NCBI RefSeq assembly: GCF_013265555.1
Contig: NZ_CP041345.1
Coordinates: forward strand, 2,216,581 to 2,280,580
Direction of reading: 5' to 3'
Length of the DNA stretch: 64,000 bases
Source: Tenuifilum thalassicum
Lineage (GTDB): Bacteria > Bacteroidota > Bacteroidia > Bacteroidales > Tenuifilaceae
This document shows, piece by piece, positions 58,201 to 64,000 of the stretch; position 1 is the first letter of the stretch; each line of letters begins with the position of its first letter. The notes beneath the pieces are model-generated. The model was not told the origin of the DNA. It saw only the letters and a list, made by a program, of their open reading frames with translations, and did no database searches. Made by a program: the position numbers and the translations under genes.

Positions 58201-61200
58201 CTATGGGGGAACCGCTATTGACAACTTCAAGCTTTATGAGGCACCATTTGATGTTGGGGTTGAAAGCATTCTTAACCCGGCTACCGCTTGCGACCTTAGC
58301 GCGGCTCAACCAATCGATATTAGAATTCGCAACTATGGTATTCGCGATATGCAACCCAACGATACGATTATCGTGAGGGTAGAGGTTGCTCATAGCATGG
58401 TACCGGATTCTCACACCGACACCATTGTTCTCAGCAGCACACTTGCAGCTGGCAGCTATTTGGACCACACCTTTACCAAAACCTTCAATATGAGCGTTAG
58501 CGGGGATTACACCATTACTGCATTTACGAATATTGAGAGCGAACCCACCTTCTACTCCTCTCCAGCCAACGATACTGCTACGGCAATTGTAACCGTTCAA
58601 AAACCATTTATCGAGCTAGGTGCCGATATCTGGACGCTTCAGCCCAACACAGTGGTTCTTGATGCCACCAGCTCCGATCCGCTTGTAACCTACAAATGGT
58701 TTAAAGACCCAGATTACACAACTCCAGTCGGCACAAACCCGACCTATTCGGTAACCGATGCCAATGGAGGCAAATACGTTGTTGAGCTTACCAATACAAT
58801 CCCCTGCTCTACAACCGACACCATAACCGTGCACCGACTTATAAGAGATGTTGGTATAACCGCCTTTGAAAGTCCTGTAAGTTCCTGTGAACTTTCCAAT
58901 AAAACACCATTTAAGGTGTATGTTAAAAACTTTGGAACCGACACCCTATCTGCAGGCGACAACATTGACCTTCATTACATTTTCAACGGCAACCCACAGG
59001 TTGACACGATTTGGGCAGTTGACACAACCATTCTACCCGGCGACTCGGTTATCTTTGCCTTTAACGACAGCCTAGATATGCAGGCACTCGGCTCATATCC
59101 TCTTAGAGCGTGGGCTACAATCAATCTCGACGAAGATGCCGGGAACGACGAGCTAAACACTACTATTAACGTTTGGGGTTACCCTACTTTTAGTTTAAAA
59201 GGCGAAATGGGATTACCCAAAGATACCGTAAAGGTAACCAACACATTTTACACCCTTGACGCTGGAGCATCGTGGAGCGCATACTACTGGCATAATGATG
59301 GTTCAACAAACCAAACCTATGACCAAACGGAAACTGGCTGGGGAATTGTTACAGTTTACGACGCCAACAGCTGTCCTGCAACAGACTCCCTCTTTGTTGA
59401 CCTACGCTTTTCGGATGTAAGCGTTGATTCGGTTATTTCTCCTCAAACATCGTGTGAAATTCCTGGAATGGTATACCCAAAAATCATAATACGAAACGCT
59501 GGTACCGATACCATAACTACTGGAACCATCATCAATTTAAGCTATAAGCTAAATAGCACAACCATTGAAACCACTACGCTCACAACAACTTCCAATTGGT
59601 ATCCCGATTCCACCCTGGTAATTATCTTTAGCAATGGCGTTGATATCTCTGCAGCTAACACATACAACTTTGAGTTCGAAGCCACAACGGCATCCGACAA
59701 CAAACCCGAGAACAACATTCTCCCGCACACTGTTATAGTGTATGGTTTTCCAAGCCTTGAACTCGGCGATTCCGTTTTCACCAGAAACACGAGCTACCAG
59801 CTTGATGCTGGACCGGGAAGAGACTCATACCTGTGGAGCACAACCGAAACAACCCAGCAAATTACGGTAAATCAAAGCAACTGGTATAAAGTTACTGTAA
59901 CCGAGAATGGTAGTTGCTCTTCGAATGATTCCGTATTTGTAACCTTCCTAAAGCATGACTATTCAATCTCGGAGATAGTAAACCCTGTAACCTCATGTGC
60001 TGTTCAAGCGCCTCAAAAGGTATCTGTTAAATTCAAAAATGTAAGTAACGACACCCTTAAAAGCGGCCAAACTATCACAATAGGCTACCAGATTGACACG
60101 CTATTCTTTGAAGAAAAGCAATACACCCTCATAGCCGATCTTAAGCCAAATCAGTTTGAAACATTCACATTTAGCGAGGCATTAGATCTTTCGAAACCAG
60201 ACACACTTGATATATTGGCATACATTATTTACCCAGCCGACATTAATTCCAGCAACGACACAATTTATTCATCCTTCATTATTAAAGAGTCGCCTGTTGT
60301 TGACCTTGGTCCCGACAGAACAGACCGAACAGGTAGTGTAACGCTGGATGGTGGTGAGGGAATAGGATACACCTACTTATGGAACGATTCATCAACTGGC
60401 AGAACTTTAGAAGTAAATACTACGGGCACGTATTATGTAACCACAACTGCCCCAAATGGTTGTCAGGATCAGGATACCGTTAACCTAACCATCCTCAAAC
60501 CTGACTACAGGGTATCAGCAATAATTTCGCCAAACGATGCATGTATGTTGAGTCCCAACGAAACCATTCAGGTTGAAATTGAGAATGTTGGGACAGACAC
60601 ACTGCTAACCGGACAAAGCCTATTTGTATCTTATGAGGTAGATGGTCAACTAGAACAAACTGAGACAGTTACCATGACATCTAATTTCACACCAGGTAGT
60701 AAAATAATCCACAACTTTACAAAAACCTTCGATTTTACTTCACCTGCAGCCTACACCTTAAAGGCTTATACCACTTATAATGATGATACAGATCCATTCA
60801 ACAACTCTATAACCAAAACCCTAACGGTATGGGGTTTACCATCTATAGACCTTGGTAAAGACACAGCAATTTGCGAAGGAAGCAGCATTACCCTTGATGC
60901 TGGCTCAGGTTATAGTTCCTATCTATGGAACACCAGTGCCACATCACAAACCATTGATGTTTCAACAGCTGGTTTATACTGGGCCGAAGTTTCCGACACG
61001 CATGGTTGTATCAACAGAGACACTATTAACATCAGCATTAACAACTTACCAAGTGTAACACATCAACCTTTGGATGCTGTCTGCCAAAACGAGCCCGAAT
61101 TCACGCTCACAGGTGGTAATCCTAGCGGTGGTGTTTACAGCGGACCTGGAACAAATGTAACTACATTTATTGCATCCAATGCAGGTGAAGGAACACATAC

Positions 61201-62296
61201 ACTCACCTACACCTACACCGATGCAAATGGATGCAGCAATAGTACAAATGTTGATATTACAGTAAACCCAACCCCAGTAGTTGATTTGGGCGAAAATCGT
61301 GCTACAACTGAGCCTATAACTCTAGATGCTGGTTCGGGATTTGTATCCTACTTGTGGCAAGACAACTCCACAAACCAAACCTTTACAGTTACTGAGACCG
61401 GATTGTATTCTGTTACTGTTACCGATAATAACGGATGCCAAGGTTACGACGAGGTGTATATCACTTACAACGAAAGTGTAGATATCGTAATATCAAGCCT
61501 TGTTTCACCAACCGACAAGTGCTACGACACTCAAACCGAGCAGGTAACTGTAGAACTTGAAAACCGAGGTACAAAAACATTTACTTCGGGCGAAAAGATT
61601 GGAGTTAACTATTTTATCGGTGCTGCTAGCCCTGTTTCGGAAGAACTTACACTAAGCAGTAATTTTGCCCAAAACGACAAAATACAGTACACATTTAGCA
61701 ATCCAATTACCTTAAGTACAGGCCAGTTTAGTTTCACATGCTTTACTACTTTTGCCAGTGAAAATGGTGATTCAACAGTTTTCACCATTAATGTTTGGGA
61801 TCTTCCTGACGTAGAGCTAGGAGCCGACACAATCAGAACCTCATTACCTTACGAACTTTCATCTAATGTTAGTGGAGTAAGCTACCTTTGGAGTACTGGA
61901 GCTACCAGTCCAACCATAACAATTCCTTCTGGAGGTTGGGGCGAGTACTGGATAACAATAACCGATTCCCATGGTTGTACCGATTCCGATACCGTTACTA
62001 TATGGTGGCCAGTTAGCGTAGGCACAATTTCCGATCTACCTTTTAACATATCCATCTACCCTAACCCTGTTAAAGATCAGCTCAACATTGCCGTTGACGG
62101 TGAAAAAATAAGTAGCTACACTGTTGAACTTATTTCACCCGCTGGTATGACAATTGAAAAATCGAATATAAACCAAACAAATCGATTTGCACTTAAGTAT
62201 GATGTGGCTAAACTCCAACCAGGATTATACTTTATTAGGATCTCAAATAGCACAGGGGAAAGCGCTATCTACAAAATAATTGTTGGAAATAAGTAA
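55259..62296 (+). CDS. Giant modular surface protein with a type A T9SS sorting domain
   Basis: A 2345-residue protein: signal peptide (about 1-22, NTNAQ), a MAM/choice-of-anchor-J-like jelly roll (about 25-200, FLNEGFENGTKPTGW), a BNR-like region, further jelly rolls, then about seven CARDB-like modules (each beginning DVGV or DYSI with a Cys near position 14, as in DVGITAFESPVSSCELS). From the second onward these alternate with Ig-like modules (LDAGSGYSSYLWNTSATSQT). The tail (about 2265-2345: ISIYPNPVKDQLNIAV, LQPGLYFIRIS, YKIIVGNK) is a T9SS type A sorting signal. It diverges from the PKD giant and has a terminator. Role: surface-exposed or secreted structural or adhesive protein; the ligand is unknown. 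Confidence 0.92.
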   Translation: MKTIKTVLFLVLNFLFYVNTNAQVFLNEGFENGTKPTGWTEEYVSGTEPWRYRNGGHSPNDNNWTVPADQEDITRNPPSAHSGTYNAIFFKQSTNQERSKLITKPLNIEGTIQPELSFWLCQVPWTFSGNTNWDYLRVYYKSNLADDWTLLAEFLDPISDWTQFKINLPNPSSTYYIAFEGQTNWGFGTCIDDVVVEEKGFQERYVSELTVTHPDFTFIPSGSKNEPILRLGFKVFGNTGNATLNTIVVKSKNTNDSDIKSNGIKLYYTPTTLLDTLTPLSTPQSFVNGTATFNNINFNLPNGQSYVWVTYDINSDAVHGNKADAMLDAYSIQVSDSLYPKQNEDPLGSRTIYETIYRNDFDGANTWGLSGEFEVGQPQGLGGALGYPDPTAAFSGTNVLGTDLSGLGTALGDYENSISESASYNAVSPAIDALFYKDLQVTYRRYLNVEVWDKVKLDASKDNGSTWNNIWYNNNYFTDNTWQRTSHSVSSGIARSNQLKFKFSLGPTDNFGTYSGWNIDDFVVTGDYITKDVGVVEWVYPLSGCGHSGADSVIVRVANLGAEPSPASIPVQYSFNNGSTWTTNYLNQSIAPGDTVEFTFSTKVDLTAPGIKQVKARTRLNGDEDASNDGISAQIYIVPTYTLPYSQDFETNDGYWRSYGNPIWKWGTPAKTDLSGGSKAWVTGLTDSYGNLLTGESDTIFYEDFETDNGWTFTGEFERNQIVMQWDTLPTYTYSGLYCIGTDLSRQGVNPGMYEPNSTWYAQSPAINVSGYSNLTLYFWRWHNVAKGDTALVQASSNGTSWETLFTSKGDSIFHEYWDVDTVPIPDSLANFGTIHIRFVLKSNGDATVKEGINFDDVWIEGKQFNSDAAWLASPCFDFSGVTNPIIDLSIFNRTEPEVDGSTLYYSTDNGQSWQHVENITPRDEYFNWYSDSLVSALGVDGWNGLGSSWERSRHELPAAIAGQSNVIFAIGFKADKANNNYGGTAIDNFKLYEAPFDVGVESILNPATACDLSAAQPIDIRIRNYGIRDMQPNDTIIVRVEVAHSMVPDSHTDTIVLSSTLAAGSYLDHTFTKTFNMSVSGDYTITAFTNIESEPTFYSSPANDTATAIVTVQKPFIELGADIWTLQPNTVVLDATSSDPLVTYKWFKDPDYTTPVGTNPTYSVTDANGGKYVVELTNTIPCSTTDTITVHRLIRDVGITAFESPVSSCELSNKTPFKVYVKNFGTDTLSAGDNIDLHYIFNGNPQVDTIWAVDTTILPGDSVIFAFNDSLDMQALGSYPLRAWATINLDEDAGNDELNTTINVWGYPTFSLKGEMGLPKDTVKVTNTFYTLDAGASWSAYYWHNDGSTNQTYDQTETGWGIVTVYDANSCPATDSLFVDLRFSDVSVDSVISPQTSCEIPGMVYPKIIIRNAGTDTITTGTIINLSYKLNSTTIETTTLTTTSNWYPDSTLVIIFSNGVDISAANTYNFEFEATTASDNKPENNILPHTVIVYGFPSLELGDSVFTRNTSYQLDAGPGRDSYLWSTTETTQQITVNQSNWYKVTVTENGSCSSNDSVFVTFLKHDYSISEIVNPVTSCAVQAPQKVSVKFKNVSNDTLKSGQTITIGYQIDTLFFEEKQYTLIADLKPNQFETFTFSEALDLSKPDTLDILAYIIYPADINSSNDTIYSSFIIKESPVVDLGPDRTDRTGSVTLDGGEGIGYTYLWNDSSTGRTLEVNTTGTYYVTTTAPNGCQDQDTVNLTILKPDYRVSAIISPNDACMLSPNETIQVEIENVGTDTLLTGQSLFVSYEVDGQLEQTETVTMTSNFTPGSKIIHNFTKTFDFTSPAAYTLKAYTTYNDDTDPFNNSITKTLTVWGLPSIDLGKDTAICEGSSITLDAGSGYSSYLWNTSATSQTIDVSTAGLYWAEVSDTHGCINRDTINISINNLPSVTHQPLDAVCQNEPEFTLTGGNPSGGVYSGPGTNVTTFIASNAGEGTHTLTYTYTDANGCSNSTNVDITVNPTPVVDLGENRATTEPITLDAGSGFVSYLWQDNSTNQTFTVTETGLYSVTVTDNNGCQGYDEVYITYNESVDIVISSLVSPTDKCYDTQTEQVTVELENRGTKTFTSGEKIGVNYFIGAASPVSEELTLSSNFAQNDKIQYTFSNPITLSTGQFSFTCFTTFASENGDSTVFTINVWDLPDVELGADTIRTSLPYELSSNVSGVSYLWSTGATSPTITIPSGGWGEYWITITDSHGCTDSDTVTIWWPVSVGTISDLPFNISIYPNPVKDQLNIAVDGEKISSYTVELISPAGMTIEKSNINQTNRFALKYDVAKLQPGLYFIRISNSTGESAIYKIIVGNK

Positions 62297-62317
62297 AATC
62301 ACCTAAATCAATTACCC

Positions 62318-62350
62318 AAAGAGCCAGAAGTCAAATCTGGCTCTTTTCTT
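62318..62350 (+). terminator. Terminator after the giant type A protein
   Basis: AAAGAGCCAGA and TCTGGCTCTTT form an eleven-base-pair perfect stem with a seven-base loop, followed by TCTTTT. It is a strong intrinsic terminator. Confidence 0.88.
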
Positions 62351-62457
62351 TTATCAAGCATTAAAACATCTTTTAAAATTTCGCTTTAATCTATTAACTT
62401 GCAGAGTTGATTTTGAACAATGCCAAAAAATGGATGTTAACTAAAAAACATATAGCT

Positions 62458-62883
62458 ATGGATAAAATAAGCATACAAACCGATTGGTTAGAGGGAATGG
62501 CATTTGAAACCGAGGTAAATGGCCATAAAATAATAATTGATGCCGACGAGAAAGTTGGTGGTACCAATCGTGGTCCACGCCCCAAACCTTTAATGCTTGT
62601 TGCACTTGCTGGTTGTACCGGGATGGATGTAATATCTATTCTCAAAAAAATGCGCGAAGATGTTAAGAACTTTAGAGTTACCGTTGAAGCCCTTCAAACC
62701 GATGAGCATCCAAAGCATTATGTTGAGATGAAAGTGATATACGAATTCTGGGGAAAAAACCTAGACCCAGAAAAAGTAAACAAAGCCGTTAAGCTTAGCG
62801 ATGAAAGGTATTGTGGTGTTAGTGCCGCATATAAGAAAGGGATGAAGCTGACTCACGAAGTGGTTATTCACAACGAAGAATAA
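62458..62883 (+). CDS. OsmC family protein
   Basis: A 141-residue OsmC-fold protein starting at ATG 62458. An in-frame TTG 51 bp upstream is less natural. The peroxidatic-type Cys is in LVALAGCTGMDVISIL and the partner Cys in DERYCGVSAAYKKGM, typical of the YhfA-like OsmC branch that reduces organic hydroperoxides or related thiol substrates. It is separated by one base from a DUF1858 gene, so the two are translated together. Confidence 0.9.
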   Translation: MDKISIQTDWLEGMAFETEVNGHKIIIDADEKVGGTNRGPRPKPLMLVALAGCTGMDVISILKKMREDVKNFRVTVEALQTDEHPKHYVEMKVIYEFWGKNLDPEKVNKAVKLSDERYCGVSAAYKKGMKLTHEVVIHNEE

Positions 62884-62884
62884 A

Positions 62885-63082
62885 ATGAAAATAACACCTG
62901 AAATCAGCATTGAAGAGCTAATTGAGGAAATGCCCGAATCGGTTAAGTTCTTGCGCGACAAAGGGATTATTTGTGTGATTTGCGGGGAACCCGTGTGGGG
63001 CACTCTTTATGACCTGGCATCGGAAAAGGGATTCACCGATGCAGAAATTGATGAAATTGTAAACGAGCTTAACTCACTTTAA
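62885..63082 (+). CDS. DUF1858 domain-containing small protein
   Basis: A 65-residue protein that matches DUF1858: ITPEISIEELIEEMPESVKF, then GIICVICGEPVWGTLYDLA with a CxxC pair. The family often accompanies redox or sulfur-transfer proteins and may bind a metal or cluster, but its role is not settled. It begins one base after the OsmC stop, suggesting joint work on thiol or peroxide chemistry. Confidence 0.85.
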   Translation: MKITPEISIEELIEEMPESVKFLRDKGIICVICGEPVWGTLYDLASEKGFTDAEIDEIVNELNSL

Positions 63083-63200
63083 GACAAATGAACTAACTCT
63101 AAATTTTAACTACAAAAGCAGTTAGTGCATTAATCTTAGCAATTTCGTTTGATTTTTAAAAAATATTTCAGATATTGCAAAAGGAATTGACAGAACAACG

Positions 63201-63278
63201 ATGACACAACTTTTAAACACCAATCCTAACAATAATTTCAACAATAACTTGTTGAAATGGGAAGGTTTTGGTGTTTAG
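63201..63278 (+). CDS. Leader peptide 1 for asnA (Asn-rich)
   Basis: A 25-codon frame, ATG 63201 to TAG 63276-63278. Eight of 25 codons are asparagine: 63216, 63222, a run at 63228-63236 and a run at 63240-63248, enough to stall a ribosome when Asn-tRNA is scarce. It ends inside the strand that can form an antiterminator. Lone short frames prove little by themselves. The case rests on the Asn run, the terminator that follows, and asnA next. Confidence 0.7.
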   Translation: MTQLLNTNPNNNFNNNLLKWEGFGV

Positions 63279-63336
63279 TCAAAGAAACTATTAAAAATAA
63301 ATCAAAGCCTTCCTCAACACAGGAAGGCTTTTTTTA
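63215..63336 (+). promoter_or_regulatory. Attenuator 1: protector, antiterminator and terminator ahead of asnA
   Basis: Four segments pair in trp-attenuator fashion. Segment 1 AAACACCAA (63215-63223) pairs perfectly with TTGGTGTTT (63268-63276). GGAAGGTTTT (63260-63269) pairs with AAAGCCTTCC (63304-63313, one G-U) as the antiterminator. AAGCCTTCCT (63305-63314) pairs with AGGAAGGCTT (63321-63330) and is followed by a T run to 63335 as the terminator. A ribosome stalled on the Asn codons would cover segment 1 and free the antiterminator. A ribosome at the stop codon would cover segment 2 and allow termination. Confidence 0.72.
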
Positions 63337-63347
63337 TTGATACAATT

Positions 63348-63464
63348 ATGAAAAGGCACTTGAACAATAATAACAATAATCGTCCTCCACCCGTCGGGAA
63401 TGGAATGTGTGCATATTGTTCAAAACCCTTCCCGACAAACGGCGAAGGGATTTTTTTTTACTAA
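63348..63464 (+). CDS. Leader peptide 2 for asnA (six Asn in a row)
   Basis: A 38-codon frame, ATG 63348 to TAA 63462-63464. The sixth to eleventh codons (63363-63380) are all asparagine, alternating AAC and AAT. The rest (RPPPVGNGMCAYCSK onward) is incidental to RNA folding if this is a leader. Unlike leader 1, its stop lies beyond the terminator. It is 12 bases downstream of the T run of attenuator 1. Confidence 0.68.
   Translation: MKRHLNNNNNNRPPPVGNGMCAYCSKPFPTNGEGIFFY
63387..63459 (+). promoter_or_regulatory. Attenuator 2: antiterminator and terminator ahead of asnA
   Basis: GTCGGGAA (63393-63400) pairs with TTCCCGAC (63429-63436), extended by two further G-C pairs across a mismatch: the antiterminator. 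The overlapping terminator is CCCTTC-CCG (63426-63434) with CGG-C-GAAGGG (63440-63449), one bulged C, followed by nine T (63451-63459). The two are mutually exclusive. An upstream CCACCC (63387-63392) can pair with GGG-AA-TGG (63396-63403) as a protector, and it would be covered by a ribosome stalled on the Asn run. Confidence 0.68.
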
Positions 63465-63484
63465 TAACCCAAAACTTAGATAAG

Positions 63485-64000
63485 ATGAAACTACAAAACT
63501 TTGAAACAATTACAGGAAGCATAAACAGAACGATTGAAACGGAAAAGGCAATAACATTAATTAAGGATACTTTTCCAAAACTACTGGCAGAAAAGCTAAA
63601 CCTTCTTAGGGTAACAGCACCGCTAATAGTTGAATCGCAAACAGGAATTAACGACGATTTAAATGGAGTAGAAAAACCTGTAACCTTCACCTCCCAAGCC
63701 ATTGGTAAACATATAGAAATTGTTCAATCGTTAGCCAAATGGAAACGTTTGGCCCTACATAAATTAAAAATGCAACCAGGCCAGGGCATTTATACTGATA
63801 TGAACGCCCTTAGACCCGATGAAATTCCAGATGCTACACACTCTATATATGTTGACCAATGGGACTGGGAAAAATTTATAGATAGTTCGGATAGAACTGT
63901 CGAGTATTTTCGTAAAACAGTTAATTTAATTTACGCTGCCATTAAAGAAATGGAAATGATAGTTGCAACACAAACCAGAGCAATTACACCAGAGCTGCCA
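63485..64000 (+). CDS. asnA: Aspartate-ammonia ligase (asparagine synthetase A), 5' part
   Basis: The open frame from ATG 63485 runs off the right edge (172 codons seen of about 340). It makes asparagine from aspartate, ammonia and ATP. It aligns with Escherichia coli AsnA, recalled from memory, through TGINDDLNGVEKPV, IVQSLAKWKRLAL, QGIYTDMNALRPDEI and HSIYVDQWDWEKF, the class-II aminoacyl-tRNA-synthetase-like core. It sits 26 bases after the second attenuator's T run. The two Asn-rich leaders upstream make control by asparagine supply likely. Confidence 0.94.
   Translation, partial: MKLQNFETITGSINRTIETEKAITLIKDTFPKLLAEKLNLLRVTAPLIVESQTGINDDLNGVEKPVTFTSQAIGKHIEIVQSLAKWKRLALHKLKMQPGQGIYTDMNALRPDEIPDATHSIYVDQWDWEKFIDSSDRTVEYFRKTVNLIYAAIKEMEMIVATQTRAITPELP

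Noticed and set aside
63148-63180. Promoter for the asnA leader (TTTG at 63148 and TATTGCAA at 63173)
   Set aside because: The spacing fits but the -7 element matches TAnnTTTG poorly; the promoter cannot be set from sequence.

Overview
The window comes from a Bacteroidota genome, most likely an anaerobic or microaerophilic Bacteroidales-type organism. The evidence is the type IX secretion cargo with a PorP/SprF partner, a TonB-dependent receptor with a carboxypeptidase-regulatory-like N-terminus, the near absence of Shine-Dalgarno sites, several TAnnTTTG-type -7 promoter elements, and anaerobe-style redox enzymes (rubrerythrin, an NADH-linked flavin/iron-sulfur complex, ETF-linked acyl-CoA oxidation). 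I found no rRNA or tRNA genes and no CRISPR array.

Layout. 1-5.4 kb: an acyl-CoA oxidation module (EtfB partial, EtfA, a membrane Fe-S/cytochrome-b-like protein, a CCG-domain Fe-S protein, acyl-CoA dehydrogenase) that passes electrons from acyl-CoA to the quinone pool. 5.5-9.8 kb (minus strand): a Cache histidine kinase with a receiver protein, then small accessory genes (DUF2200, TfoX-like, VOC) and a GlxA-type regulator. 10-11.1 kb: a small membrane protein and a DUF2461 protein. 11.2-19.3 kb (minus): a NuoE-NuoF-(ferredoxin/GltD/NuoG-like fusion) complex resembling Sporomusa-type Nfn transhydrogenases, an overlapping ferritin-like gene, and hexameric glutamate dehydrogenase, a likely NADPH consumer. 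19.5-27.1 kb: a receiver/PEP-synthase-like fusion, a TonB receptor with a small His-rich protein, rubrerythrin and an orphan receiver. 27.2-35.8 kb: RecQ, RecG, envelope proteins, a ChaN-like protein and a long-chain acyl-CoA synthetase.

35.9-42.1 kb is an AT-rich accessory island holding a KilA-N protein and a Gabija-type antiphage pair (gajA, gajB), flanked by gene-poor DNA. 42.1-46.8 kb: a sodium:solute symporter, RecR, a TPR protein and a PD40 protein. 47-62.3 kb: a PorP/SprF protein, a 2365-residue PKD-repeat protein with a gliding-motility-type (type B) C-terminus and, divergently, a 2345-residue protein with a type A T9SS sorting tail. 62.4-64 kb: OsmC and DUF1858 proteins, then the start of asnA (ammonia-dependent asparagine synthetase).

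The most striking element is the asnA leader (about 63.2-63.46 kb). Two short, asparagine-rich reading frames lie in tandem. Each is followed by an intrinsic terminator and each has a competing antiterminator pairing. Read together they look like two consecutive ribosome-mediated attenuators sensing asparagine supply ahead of asparagine synthetase. I inferred this by hand-pairing the sequence; I do not recall a described family of this kind.
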